A program made the translations under genes and the position numbers. The notes beneath the pieces were generated by a model that ran no database searches, was not told where the DNA came from, and saw only the letters and a program-made list of their open reading frames with translations. Positions 42,926-51,352 of a stretch of DNA of 64,000 bases are shown here, one piece after another. Source of the DNA: Hymenobacter puniceus (lineage in GTDB: Bacteria; Bacteroidota; Bacteroidia; Cytophagales; Hymenobacteraceae); NCBI RefSeq assembly GCF_014333525.1, contig NZ_JACSCX010000003.1:1-64000 (forward strand). Direction: 5' to 3'. How positions within the stretch are numbered: the stretch's first letter is position 1; each line of letters begins with the position of its first letter.

Positions 42926-43336
42926 ATGCCCCGACCCAAACCTGTCATCTACGGCCTATACCCCTGGACGCCCGACTTTGGCTTCCGCTATATTCATCCC
43001 GCCAACCGCCGCTCGTTTGAGTGGCTGGAGCCGGTAGGCAAGCTATTCGAGAAAATCAGTGAAGATGAAGACGGCGAGTGGATTACGCTGCGCTACGACG
43101 AGCAGCAGTTTCTGGTGCGGCCCGAGCTATTTCGGGAGCTGCACCTGCGCCGGCCGGCCTTCAGCTTCGGCGACGCCGTGGAGGAAGTGCAGCCCGAGCC
43201 CGGCCGCTTCCGCCACTTCGGCGTGGTGAGCGACGTGTTCTGGGACGAGCAAACGGACACCGCCAGCTACCAGATTGTGGAGCGCAAGCGCAAGCTGCCC
43301 CGCATCTTCCGCGCCGACGAGCTGCGGCCGGATTAG
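42926..43336 (+). CDS. Small soluble protein of unknown function
   Basis: 136 residues, soluble, rich in aromatic and charged residues: MPRPKPVIYGLYPWTPDFGF, SFEWLEPVGKLFEKIS, and FGVVSDVFWDEQTDTASYQI. No signal peptide or membrane segment. The upstream in-frame stretch lacks these features, so ATG at 42926 is used. It lies 65 nt before the 2OG-oxygenase/WD40 fusion on the same strand and may be cotranscribed with it. I do not recognise the family. Confidence 0.75.
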   Translation: MPRPKPVIYGLYPWTPDFGFRYIHPANRRSFEWLEPVGKLFEKISEDEDGEWITLRYDEQQFLVRPELFRELHLRRPAFSFGDAVEEVQPEPGRFRHFGVVSDVFWDEQTDTASYQIVERKRKLPRIFRADELRPD

Positions 43337-43401
43337 CCAACTGGCACAAACCATAAGTTAGTGCCAGTCGTTGTTTCCACGCGTATGTCGCCGCTACTGC
43401 T

Positions 43402-44880
43402 ATGAAATCGTCATTCGAGTGCCGGCATCTGCTACCCGACAGTCCACTGATTTGCTTTGTAGTGCCGGGGGCTTTCACGGCCACCGAGTGTCAGGCGCTG
43501 CTAGCTGACTTCGCACACGAGGGATTTCAAACGGCTCGCACGCACTATCCAACTTACTACCGCAACAACGACCGACTGGTAGTAGACAACCCGGCTCTGG
43601 CGGCGCGCCTATTTGCTGCCATAGAGCCGGTATTGCCCAAAGTCCTGCCCTCGGACACGGATAGCCTGGCACCCTGGCACCTGCGCGAACTGAATAGCCG
43701 CTTACGGTTCTGCGGCTACACTGCTGGGCAGTATTTCCACCGGCACCTTGATGGAGTCCACTTTCGTTCGGCTACCGTGCAGTCACGGCTTACGTTTATG
43801 ATATACCTAAACGACGCGACTGATTTCGAGGGCGGCCGGACGTTATTCTATCGCAGCAAAGACGATCCGGCCATCTGGGCGGAATATCAGCCCGCCCAGG
43901 GTGACCTGATTGTCTTCGACCACACGCTGTGGCACGAAGGCGAACAGCTGGAAGCGGGCGAGAAATTTGTGCTACGCAGTGATATTCTTTACGAAACGGA
44001 AGCCGTAGCTTCACCCACGTCTGGGGCATTTGCGGCTGGGCATCTGGGATACATCTGGCAGGTGCTGCCATTCGGTGGGGCGCACTTGGTAAGTGGCGGG
44101 CGTGATAAAGTGCTCAAGATATGGAACCTGGAAGGCGATTGTGTGCAACAACTCGTCGGCCATCAAAACTCAGTTCTGTGCCTGGCACAGCTTAATTCTA
44201 TTACCCTGCTTTCTGGCTCCCGCGACGCCACTATCCGGGTGTGGGAGCAGCAGGCCGGGCAGTTCAGCCAGATAGGTGTGTTGCGCCCCCATGCGGCCAC
44301 CGTCCTCTGCCTGGCACGGCTTTCCGATGAAAGCTTCGTGAGTGGTGGGGCTGATGGGCTGATTTGCGTCAGCACCGCCACTGGCAAGCTGCTAAACACG
44401 TTGCGTGGTCACTCCGACTGGGTGTGGGCTGTGCTACCGCTCGCGGGTGGGCGACTGATTTCCAGCTCCGAAGACGGTACGCTCCGGATCTGGAACGTGG
44501 CAGATGCACAGGAGTCCACCATCCTGTGCATTGGGTTGGCGCCGGCCCACGTCCTGCTGTTCGATGCCCGTAGCAGGAGCCTGATCAGCGGCCATTTCGA
44601 TGGCACTATTCAGGTGCGTCAGGTTTCGCCCGATCTGCAGCATTGCAACCTGCTGCGTACCGTGCCGGCACATACTGGCATCGTGCGCACGTTGGTTTTG
44701 CTGGACGACCACCGCCTAGCCAGCGGGGGCGAAGACAATTTTGTGCGTATCTGGAACCTGGACACATTCCAGGAACAGCATCAGCACCAGGATTTTGTGC
44801 AAAGCGTAGCGCTGCTTCCGGAAAGGCAGGAGCTGATTAGTGCTTCTTATGATGGGAAATTGAAATGCTGGCCCATTTGA
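43402..44880 (+). CDS. 2OG-Fe(II) oxygenase fused to a seven-bladed WD40 propeller
   Basis: 492 residues. Residues 1-200 form a prolyl-4-hydroxylase-like 2OG-Fe(II) oxygenase: LNSRLRFCGYTAGQYFHRHLDG (split here: HRHLDG holds His115 and Asp117), FEGGRTLFY, then WHEGEQL (His178) and FVLRSDILYE, whose Arg192 or Lys188 would bind 2-oxoglutarate. Residues 212-492 hold seven WD40-type blades, counted from the repeats ending IWNL, VWEQ, CVST, IWNV, VRQV, IWNL and CWPI. There is no signal peptide, so it should be cytoplasmic. It probably hydroxylates a protein recognised by the propeller. The gene ends 7 nt from the convergent YfcC gene. Confidence 0.88.
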   Translation: MKSSFECRHLLPDSPLICFVVPGAFTATECQALLADFAHEGFQTARTHYPTYYRNNDRLVVDNPALAARLFAAIEPVLPKVLPSDTDSLAPWHLRELNSRLRFCGYTAGQYFHRHLDGVHFRSATVQSRLTFMIYLNDATDFEGGRTLFYRSKDDPAIWAEYQPAQGDLIVFDHTLWHEGEQLEAGEKFVLRSDILYETEAVASPTSGAFAAGHLGYIWQVLPFGGAHLVSGGRDKVLKIWNLEGDCVQQLVGHQNSVLCLAQLNSITLLSGSRDATIRVWEQQAGQFSQIGVLRPHAATVLCLARLSDESFVSGGADGLICVSTATGKLLNTLRGHSDWVWAVLPLAGGRLISSSEDGTLRIWNVADAQESTILCIGLAPAHVLLFDARSRSLISGHFDGTIQVRQVSPDLQHCNLLRTVPAHTGIVRTLVLLDDHRLASGGEDNFVRIWNLDTFQEQHQHQDFVQSVALLPERQELISASYDGKLKCWPI

Positions 44881-44887
44881 GCCGCCG

Positions 44888-46234
44888 CTACAGGCCTACC
44901 GCAATGCCCACCATCACGGCCACGGCACCTAGCGCAAACAGAATCAGGTAGAGCGGCAGCACGAACTTCCACCACTCATCAAACCGCACGCCGCAGGCTG
45001 CCACAATGGCCATAAGGGCACCGTTGGTGGGCGTAATCAGCTCGCAGAGGCCGGCGCCGTACTGGTAAGCTAGCACAGTCACCTGGCGCGAGAGACCGAT
45101 GAGGTCGGAGAGGGGCACGAGCAGCGGCATGGTAAGCACGGCTTGGCCGCTCACGCTGGGCACGGGCAGATGCAGTGCCGTGTGCACCCCCATCATACCC
45201 AGCGCCGACAGCATCACGGGCAGCCCGGCCAGCGGCGCCGACAGCGCATTGACGATGGTATCGACGACCTGGCCCTGCTCCAGCACCACGAAAATGGCGC
45301 GGGCAAATCCGATAAGCAGCGCCGAAAAGGCAATGTCGCGGAAGCCAGCCAGGAAGCCTTCGGCCGTGCCCGTGAGGCCGAGGCCGCCCACAAGACCCGC
45401 TACCACGCCCAGCCCAAAAAATAAGGCCGCCATCTGCTCGAAATCCCAGCCAAGCTTGAGTACGCCATAGGCGAAGAAGGCAAAGGCCGCGAACAGCAGC
45501 AGCAATACAAGGCCGTGGTTGCGGCCTTCGGCCAGCGCGGCCGGGTCGGCGGCGGCGCTGGTTTCGGGTGCTACGCGGTGGCGCAGGGCGTAGCGCACGG
45601 TGCCTGCAATCCAGATGGCTAGAGCCAGCACCAGAAACGCCAGCCGGAACCCGCCGCCCGAAAGCAGCGGTAGCTGCGCCAGCTTCTGGGCAATACCCAC
45701 CTGAAACGGATTTAGGGGGCTGAAGGCCGCGCCTACTGCCGCCGAACCGATGCTGACCGCTGTCGCCGTGAGGGCCGGGTAGCCAATGCGCCGCATCAGA
45801 ATTAGCAACACCGGAACCAGCGGCACTATTTCCTCCTGCATATTTTCCAGGGCGCCCATGGTGGCAAACAGCACCGAAATAATGGGAATCACGACGGCCT
45901 CGCGCCCCTGAAACCGCCGCAGCAGCCAGTCGACGCCACTGCGCAGGGCACCGGTCTGGTCCACTACCGTGAAGGCGCCGCCGGCCAGAAACACCAGAAA
46001 AATGACCGACGCTGCATCCACCATGCCTTTCGGAATGTCCACGATGGCCTGCAGCGGGCTGACGGGCGTGGCGGGCACGCGGTGGTAGGAGCCGGCCACC
46101 ACCACGTCGCGGCCGGTGGCGGCATCGGGGTGGCGGCTGAACACACCGGCGGGCAGCACGTAGCTCAGCAGGCAGGCTAGCAGAATAAACCCCACCAAAA
46201 GCACCAGCGGATGCGGAAAGCGTATCGTTTTCAT
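44888..46234 (-). CDS. YfcC-family carboxylate/amino-acid transporter
   Basis: 448 residues with about 12 membrane helices. It starts FPHPLVLLVGFILLACLLSYVLPAGVF, and has GALENMQEEIVPLVP, the AFSPLNPFQ loop and the C-terminal ELITPTNGALMAIVAACGV. These match YfcC/ArcD-like members of the ion transporter superfamily (C4-dicarboxylate or arginine/ornithine type carriers). The substrate is uncertain. A TACCTTCG box at 46239-46246 ends 4 nt before the ATG, which predicts a leaderless mRNA. Confidence 0.87.
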   Translation of the reverse strand: MKTIRFPHPLVLLVGFILLACLLSYVLPAGVFSRHPDAATGRDVVVAGSYHRVPATPVSPLQAIVDIPKGMVDAASVIFLVFLAGGAFTVVDQTGALRSGVDWLLRRFQGREAVVIPIISVLFATMGALENMQEEIVPLVPVLLILMRRIGYPALTATAVSIGSAAVGAAFSPLNPFQVGIAQKLAQLPLLSGGGFRLAFLVLALAIWIAGTVRYALRHRVAPETSAAADPAALAEGRNHGLVLLLLFAAFAFFAYGVLKLGWDFEQMAALFFGLGVVAGLVGGLGLTGTAEGFLAGFRDIAFSALLIGFARAIFVVLEQGQVVDTIVNALSAPLAGLPVMLSALGMMGVHTALHLPVPSVSGQAVLTMPLLVPLSDLIGLSRQVTVLAYQYGAGLCELITPTNGALMAIVAACGVRFDEWWKFVLPLYLILFALGAVAVMVGIAVGL

Positions 46235-46238
46235 GCCG

Positions 46239-46246
46239 CGAAGGTA
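46239..46246 (-). promoter_or_regulatory. -7 box 4 nt from the YfcC ATG (possible leaderless mRNA)
   Basis: Minus-strand TACCTTCG, then CGGC, then ATG at 46234. The spacing is identical to that at 12710 and 50842. Confidence 0.6.
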
Positions 46247-46290
46247 AGATGGTAGGTGATGAAGTGTCGAAGTGATGGAGTAATGAGGTA

Positions 46291-46414
46291 ATAAAGAAAG
46301 AACGTCATTCCGAGCCTGCGAGGAATCTCGCGTGCTGATGCCTGAGCAGTAATACTACTGCAACGTCAGCGCGCAAGACTCCTCGCTTCACTCGGAATGA
46401 CGTTCTTTCTTTAT
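46291..46414. repeat. Palindromic intergenic repeat, family B (copy B3)
   Basis: 24-nt perfect terminal arms (46291-46314, ATAAAGAAAGAACGTCATTC...; 46391-46414), with further pairing of the GAGGAATCTCGCG-like segments inside. The pairing includes ATAAAGAAAG, which is not part of other copies. Confidence 0.93.
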
Positions 46415-46439
46415 CTGTCACCTCATCTCCCCATCTTCG

Positions 46440-46447
46440 TATCTTCG
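46440..46447 (+). promoter_or_regulatory. -7 box for the 81-residue protein
   Basis: TATCTTCG, one mismatch from consensus, 18 nt before the ATG at 46466. Confidence 0.5.
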
Positions 46448-46465
46448 GGTTTGCTGTGTTACCCA

Positions 46466-46711
46466 ATGCATCTACGCGTCTTCAAAAAGCTCCCGATGGG
46501 CCAGCAGGCCGACCTGCTCCGGCAGCACGGCCACTTTCTGGCCGAGCGGCGCGAAGACAGCTTTGTGCTGCACCTGCACGCCCTCGGCGACTTCTACGCC
46601 GAAGAGTGGCGCGTGCAAGGCGAAGACCACATCCTGTTTATTCACCTGTTTCAGCATCCCGCCGGCCTGAGCGAGTACCTGCGCCACATCCGGCTGCCGC
46701 AGCCATTATAG
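46466..46711 (+). CDS. Small protein of unknown function
   Basis: 81 residues, soluble, rich in His, Leu and aromatic residues (QADLLRQHGHFLAERREDSFVLHLHALGDFYAEEWR). It lies 43 nt upstream of the GT39 gene. The ATG at 46466 follows a candidate -7 box; the longer in-frame start lies in repeat B3. I do not recognise the family. Confidence 0.68.
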   Translation: MHLRVFKKLPMGQQADLLRQHGHFLAERREDSFVLHLHALGDFYAEEWRVQGEDHILFIHLFQHPAGLSEYLRHIRLPQPL

Positions 46712-46754
46712 CAGTAATTAGGAACTGCATATCCGCAGCCCGCTATATTGAGGC

Positions 46755-48302
46755 ATGAAACCCTACCGCCGTTTCCTGCCGCTGCTGCTGGCGTTGCTCA
46801 AGTTCGTGTCGGGCTACGTGCTGGCCAGCCGCGCCTACGAGCTGCACCGCGACGAGTACCTGTACCTGAACTACGGCCAGCATCTGGCCTGGGGCTACCT
46901 GGAAGTGCCGCCGCTGATGGCTCTGCAGAGCTGGCTGACGCTGGCGCTGGGCGGGAGTTGGTTCTGGGTGAAATTCTGGCCGCTTCTGTGGGGCAGCCTC
47001 ACGGTGCTGCTGCTGGCGCGGCTGGTGCTGAAGCTGGGTGGCGGCGTCTGGGCGGTAGTGCTGGCTGGCCTCGGCTATATGGTGGCGGCGTATGCCCGGC
47101 TCAACTTTCTGTTTCAGCCCAACTCGTTTGAGGTGCTGGCTTTCACGGCGGCCAGCTACGCACTGGTGCGGCACCTGCAAACCCACCGCCCCGGCTACCT
47201 CTACGCACTGGGCGCCTCTTTGGGACTGTCAATGCTCAACAAATACACTACGCTGTTTTACGTGGCGGCGCTGGGCATGGCCCTGCTGCTTACGCCCCAG
47301 CGAAGTGTGCTGGCCAGCCGCCACCTGTGGGGCGCGGCCGCGCTGGCACTAGTGCTGTGGTTGCCGAATCTGGGGTGGCAGGCGCTGCACGGCGTTCCGT
47401 TCCGGCACCACATGGCCTTGCTCCACGACTCGCAACTGGTGCATGTGGCCGCCACTGACTTCTGGAAAGACCAACTGCTGATGTGCTTTCCGGTGGTGTG
47501 GGTGTGGGGCGCGGGGCTGCTGGCGCTGCTGCTGGCCCGGCAGTTTCGGCGGTTTCGGGTGGTGGGCTGGCTGTGGGTGGTGGGGCTACTAATTCTGACC
47601 ATGCTGCATGGCAAAAGCTACTACAGCCTGGGCTACTACCCCATATTGCTGCCGTTTGGGGCGGTGTGGCTGGAGCAATGGGTGGCCCGCCGCTGGCATC
47701 CGCGGGTGTGGCGGCCGGCCCTGCTCGCCCTGCCTGTCCTGACGATGCTGCCACTGCTGCCTTTTATGTTTACGCTTTATCCGCCCGCCTACATGCGCCT
47801 GATTGGCCAGAACTATCAGGGCCTGGGCCTCACCCGCTGGGAAGACGGTGTGGAGCACGTACTGCCCCAGGACTACGCTGACATGCTGGGCTGGCAGGAA
47901 CTGGCCGATCAGGTGTGGCAAGCCTACCAGAATTTGCCCGCTGCTACGCGCGCGCATACCCTTATCAAGTGCGACAACTACGGCCAGGCGGGCGCCATCA
48001 ATTACTTCAACCGCCACCGCCAACTGCCTCCCGCCCACAGTTTCAATGGTTCCTACCTGTACTGGTTTCCGGCGCGGCCCGCGCAGCCCTGGCCCCATTT
48101 GCTGCTGATAGAGGACGACGAGCCCGAAGGTGTGGCGGCACACTGCCAGTCTATTCGGCTGATAGGGGAGGTTACGAACCCGTTTGCGCGGGAACGGGGA
48201 ACGCGCCTGTTTCTGGTCACACGCCCCGATACGTCTCTGGTGCGCCGGATATATGCCGAGCACCAAGCCGCGCTTACGCCTTGGGAAGACGGCTTAAAAT
48301 AG
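46755..48302 (+). CDS. GT39 (ArnT/PMT-like) membrane glycosyltransferase
   Basis: 515 residues, about 10 membrane helices. It has the GT39 pattern: RAYELHRDEYLYLNYGQHLAWGY (acidic pair in the first outer loop), WGYLEVPPLM and later HGKSYYSLGYYPILLPFGA. GT39 enzymes move a sugar from a polyprenyl-phosphate donor to lipid or protein on the outer face of the membrane. The polyprenol-phosphate GT2 genes in this window could supply the donor. The acceptor is unknown. Confidence 0.87.
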   Translation: MKPYRRFLPLLLALLKFVSGYVLASRAYELHRDEYLYLNYGQHLAWGYLEVPPLMALQSWLTLALGGSWFWVKFWPLLWGSLTVLLLARLVLKLGGGVWAVVLAGLGYMVAAYARLNFLFQPNSFEVLAFTAASYALVRHLQTHRPGYLYALGASLGLSMLNKYTTLFYVAALGMALLLTPQRSVLASRHLWGAAALALVLWLPNLGWQALHGVPFRHHMALLHDSQLVHVAATDFWKDQLLMCFPVVWVWGAGLLALLLARQFRRFRVVGWLWVVGLLILTMLHGKSYYSLGYYPILLPFGAVWLEQWVARRWHPRVWRPALLALPVLTMLPLLPFMFTLYPPAYMRLIGQNYQGLGLTRWEDGVEHVLPQDYADMLGWQELADQVWQAYQNLPAATRAHTLIKCDNYGQAGAINYFNRHRQLPPAHSFNGSYLYWFPARPAQPWPHLLLIEDDEPEGVAAHCQSIRLIGEVTNPFARERGTRLFLVTRPDTSLVRRIYAEHQAALTPWEDGLK

Positions 48303-48395
48303 TTGCTAATTATTAATGGTTGATTGTTAATAGCTGATCGTTCGTTGTCAGAATAAAAGTGCACTAACAAGCAGCCACTAACAATTGACAATAAA
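48303..48395. repeat. AT-rich imperfect inverted repeat, family H/I
   Basis: ATTAATGGTTGATTGTTAAT on the left and CACTAACAATTGACAATAAA on the right are imperfect complements. The element fills the gap between the GT39 gene and the convergent CZB-like gene, and shares GTTGTCAG with 37285-37408. Confidence 0.55.
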
Positions 48396-48749
48396 CTAAG
48401 CAGCAGCCCGCTCCATCTTTTGCAGCAGCCCCACAATCTGCTCGGCGTAGCCATCAATCTGCTCCAGGCCGGTGCGTGACTCTTCCAACTGGCCGCGCTG
48501 GTATTGCCGCACCAACGACTGGCCGGTCGTCAGCATTTGCTGCAGCACCCGCTCGATTTCCCGTACCTCAGGATAAGTGCCATAGCGGGGCTTGACAATG
48601 GCATTCAGCCACTCGCCCAGCGGGTTTTCGCGCATCGAAAACAGGGCGTCATCCGCCTCCCGCACTCCGTAGAGCACGGAGCGCAGGCGCGACTTGAACA
48701 GCACCTGCTTGATGCGGGCCTGCTGAAAATCGAGATTGGTTATGTCCAT
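48396..48749 (-). CDS. CZB-like sensory helper without zinc ligands
   Basis: 117 residues, all helical. IKQVLFKSRLRSVLYG and NPLGEWLNAIVKPRYGTYPEVREIERVLQQM follow the pattern of chemoreceptor zinc-binding (CZB) domains, where canonical members have His...Cys...His...His. Here none of those positions is His or Cys, so zinc binding is unlikely. It lies 45 nt after the PAS-protein gene on the same strand and is likely cotranscribed with it. ATG at 48749 is preferred over GTG at 48755. The family assignment is tentative. Confidence 0.6.
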   Translation of the reverse strand: MDITNLDFQQARIKQVLFKSRLRSVLYGVREADDALFSMRENPLGEWLNAIVKPRYGTYPEVREIERVLQQMLTTGQSLVRQYQRGQLEESRTGLEQIDGYAEQIVGLLQKMERAAA

Positions 48750-48794
48750 TGCCACCGTCTGGATAGATGCCTGAAAGCCGTGAGAATATCTGCC

Positions 48795-50099
48795 TTACTC
48801 GGCATTAGAGCGGCCTTCGGCCAGGGCCCGCCGCATCAATACCACGTCGGTTACATCGTAGGAGTAGTGCGAAATGCCCACTATCTGGCCGTTTTCGCGC
48901 ACCGGCTGATACGTGACGTTGAAGAACCGCTCGGTTGTCTGGCCTGTCTGCGGGTCGACTATTGTAAACGGTACTTCCTGGCCATAAAACGGCTCACCTG
49001 ATTGATATACGTGGTCTAGAATAGCTATGAAGCCCTGGCTTTCTGCCTCGGGAATAACTTCGGCGGCACTACGGCCCAACAGCTCGCGGTCTGGAAATAA
49101 TGCCTGGTAGGGCGGATTCACAAACTCGTGTCGGTGCTCGGGGCCGCGGGCAATAGATATCAGGGCCGGAGCCTGCATGAACAGCGCGTAGAGGCTTTCC
49201 CGCTGCAGCTGGGCTTCCCGCTGAGCCTGGTATGCCTGCTCGGAAAGCAGAGCCTGCTGCTCGTTGGTTTCCAGCAGCTCCTGCACCAGCATTTTCTGAT
49301 CGTGGATGTCTGTGCCGCTGCCCACCCACATCGTCAGTTCGCCCTGCTCGTTGTGGCGGGGCACGTTGCGGGCCAGCACCCAGCGGTACTGCCCGTCGTG
49401 GCGGCGCAGCCGGAATTCCAGCTGGTATTCGTGGCCGGCCGCAATGGCCTGGCTTACTTCCATAGCAATCCGGCCGGCATCATCCGGATGAATGAGCCCC
49501 GGCGTCTCCTGCCATTGCTGGCCGTAGCGCAACCCCAGGCCCGTAAAAGCCTCCCAGCGCGGATTGTAGTAGTCGGGGGTGCCATCGGCGCGGTTAGTCC
49601 ACACCATCACCGGCAGGTTTTCAAGAATGAACGTGTTGCGCTGCTGCGTTTCGGCCAGCTCCTGCGCCACGCGGGCAGCTTCCAGCGCGGCAAGATGCTG
49701 CTCGGTCACGTCCTGGGTGCGCTGCAGAATAAACTGCAGCTGCTGCTGCTCGTCCAAAATAGGATAGTGCGTGGCCTGCCAGTATAGCTCCTGCAAGCCA
49801 CCACCCTGGGCTGCCGGCCGCTCCAGGTCGTAGCGAATCAAGGGCATGACGTGGGGCTGCCGGTGTTGCCGTACATGTTCGTGCGACTCGCGGATAACGG
49901 CAGCCGAGGCCTCATCTGTAGCAGGAAAAGCTTCAAAAAAGGGTTTGCCTACCACGTTTTCCCGCTTCTGCAAGGATACCGCCACGTGGCTATCGGTATT
50001 GTCAAGGATGGTTGCCTGCGGATCTGCTCCAATAAGCAGAAAATTCTCAGGCAGGGACCGAAACAGCTTGTGGTAGTTGGTAGGAGTAGCAGAAGCCAT
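48795..50099 (-). CDS. Triple-PAS protein without an output domain
   Basis: 434 residues. Three PAS domains at about 12-125, 150-275 (with a PAC motif: YQLEFRLRRHDGQYRWVLARNVPR) and 310-425, joined by coiled helices. It has no histidine-kinase, GGDEF, EAL or receiver domain and no membrane helix, so it must signal through a partner. The CZB-like protein encoded next is the obvious candidate. ATG at 50099; a TATCTTTG box lies at 50159-50166. Confidence 0.85.
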   Translation of the reverse strand: MASATPTNYHKLFRSLPENFLLIGADPQATILDNTDSHVAVSLQKRENVVGKPFFEAFPATDEASAAVIRESHEHVRQHRQPHVMPLIRYDLERPAAQGGGLQELYWQATHYPILDEQQQLQFILQRTQDVTEQHLAALEAARVAQELAETQQRNTFILENLPVMVWTNRADGTPDYYNPRWEAFTGLGLRYGQQWQETPGLIHPDDAGRIAMEVSQAIAAGHEYQLEFRLRRHDGQYRWVLARNVPRHNEQGELTMWVGSGTDIHDQKMLVQELLETNEQQALLSEQAYQAQREAQLQRESLYALFMQAPALISIARGPEHRHEFVNPPYQALFPDRELLGRSAAEVIPEAESQGFIAILDHVYQSGEPFYGQEVPFTIVDPQTGQTTERFFNVTYQPVRENGQIVGISHYSYDVTDVVLMRRALAEGRSNAE

Positions 50100-50158
50100 G
50101 CGGCGGGCAAAAGAAAATTCAGCAGTATAAACAGTTCCGTACTGAGGTAGAAGCTAAA

Positions 50159-50166
50159 CAAAGATA
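50159..50166 (-). promoter_or_regulatory. -7 box of the PAS-CZB unit
   Basis: TATCTTTG on the minus strand, leader of about 55 nt. The 50167-50387 stretch upstream has no gene. Confidence 0.62.
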
Positions 50167-50387
50167 ACAGCTGGGATGCCGCTAAAAAAGGGCTGCAGAA
50201 GGTATTTAACGGGAATATAACGGCTAGTAAAAAACGACCCTGGTAGGGAAGGCATAGCCGCCGAATTAAGAAATGGAATCAACAAAACCAGCAGCTTACT
50301 GGGGGATGGAATAGTATCAGTAGCTTAAAAAGTATGGCGCTTTAAAGCCCATTGTGGCCCTGGCTGCAGTGTAACCCCCGAAAAAAA

Positions 50388-50837
50388 TTATTGCCGCACC
50401 ATATGAATGTGCGGAATGCCATCTTCGAGGTAGCCGTCGCCGACTTGCTTGAAACCGAAGCTCTCATAAAAGGCCTGCAGGTAGAGTTGCGCCCCAATCT
50501 GAATGGGCTGGGCCCCAAACAGCTGCTCTACCGCCCCAATTGCCTGCTGCAGCAGCTCGCGTCCCAGTCCATAGCGCCGAAACTTCGGGCTTACCACTAC
50601 CCGCCCGATGCTGGCTTCGGGGTAGCTAATGCCCGCCCCGAACAGGCGGGCGTAGGCGGCCAGCTCGCCGGTTTCGGTGTAGCCCAGCAGGTGCGTGGCC
50701 GCCTGGTCCTGGCCGTCCAGGTCCTGAAAGGCGCAGGTTTGCTCCACCACAAATACCTCGCTGCGCAATTGCAGCAGGGCGTAGAGCTGAGGCACGGAAA
50801 GCAGGTCGAAGGGGAGGGTAGTCCAGGTGAGCGTCAT
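50388..50837 (-). CDS. ElaA-family GNAT acetyltransferase
   Basis: 149 residues. GNAT fold of the ElaA type: YALLQLRSEVFVVEQTCAFQDLDGQD near the start, then the acetyl-CoA loop RVVVSPKFRRYGLGRELLQQA. The acceptor is unknown. ATG at 50837 lies 4 nt after a TATCTTTG box (50842-50849), predicting a leaderless mRNA, and the upstream in-frame extension is therefore rejected. Confidence 0.9.
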   Translation of the reverse strand: MTLTWTTLPFDLLSVPQLYALLQLRSEVFVVEQTCAFQDLDGQDQAATHLLGYTETGELAAYARLFGAGISYPEASIGRVVVSPKFRRYGLGRELLQQAIGAVEQLFGAQPIQIGAQLYLQAFYESFGFKQVGDGYLEDGIPHIHMVRQ

Positions 50838-50841
50838 GGCG

Positions 50842-50849
50842 CAAAGATA
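50842..50849 (-). promoter_or_regulatory. -7 box 4 nt from the ElaA-like ATG (possible leaderless mRNA)
   Basis: Minus-strand TATCTTTG, then CGCC, then ATG. Confidence 0.62.
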
Positions 50850-50985
50850 ACGGCTCGGTCCGTTGCGGCCGGCTGACTGCGGTAGGTACATAATTTTTGT
50901 ATTCCCTAACCGCCGTCCATGGGTCCCGTTTTAAAAAATGGCTTCCATTGGCAGGAAGTCTTTTTCCAACTGAAAACCCAAGATT

Positions 50986-51246
50986 ATGAGAACGATACTT
51001 TTTGCTTTCGTGGCTGCAGCCTGCTTTCTGTTCACTGATTGCTCTACCAGCCGCGGCACCGGCGCCGCCATTGGCGGCGCGAGTGGGGCCGTAGTGGGTG
51101 GCGCCGTAGGCGGCACCGGCGGGGCCATATTGGGCGGCGCTGCCGGCGCCGTGGGCGGAGGCGTCATCGGCAACCGCCGCGACAAGAAAAAGGCTGAGCG
51201 GGCCGCGCAAGAAGAAGCTCGCCGCAACCAGCAGAACAACCTGTAG
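50986..51246 (+). CDS. Glycine-zipper lipoprotein
   Basis: 86 residues. Lipoprotein signal with Cys19 in LFTDCSTS, then a long glycine zipper (GAAIGGASGAVVGGAVGG..., about residues 26-62) as in SlyB/YMGG-type envelope proteins, and a charged helical tail (DKKKAERAAQEEARR). It probably inserts into or bridges a membrane. Followed by a terminator at 51292-51346. Confidence 0.85.
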   Translation: MRTILFAFVAAACFLFTDCSTSRGTGAAIGGASGAVVGGAVGGTGGAILGGAAGAVGGGVIGNRRDKKKAERAAQEEARRNQQNNL

Positions 51247-51291
51247 CCACGCGTTGCCCCGGTACTGAGCTGCTGGCCGCCAACCTCCAAG

Positions 51292-51346
51292 CAACCGCCC
51301 CGGCCCCTGAACGACAACTTCAGTGGCCAGGGCGGTTGTTTGTTTT
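51292..51346 (+). terminator. Terminator after the glycine-zipper gene
   Basis: CAACCGCCC...GGGCGGTTG (51292-51300 with 51330-51338), then TTTGTTTT. It also sits at the 3' end of the convergent MBL gene. Confidence 0.75.
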
Positions 51347-51352
51347 AGCGGG

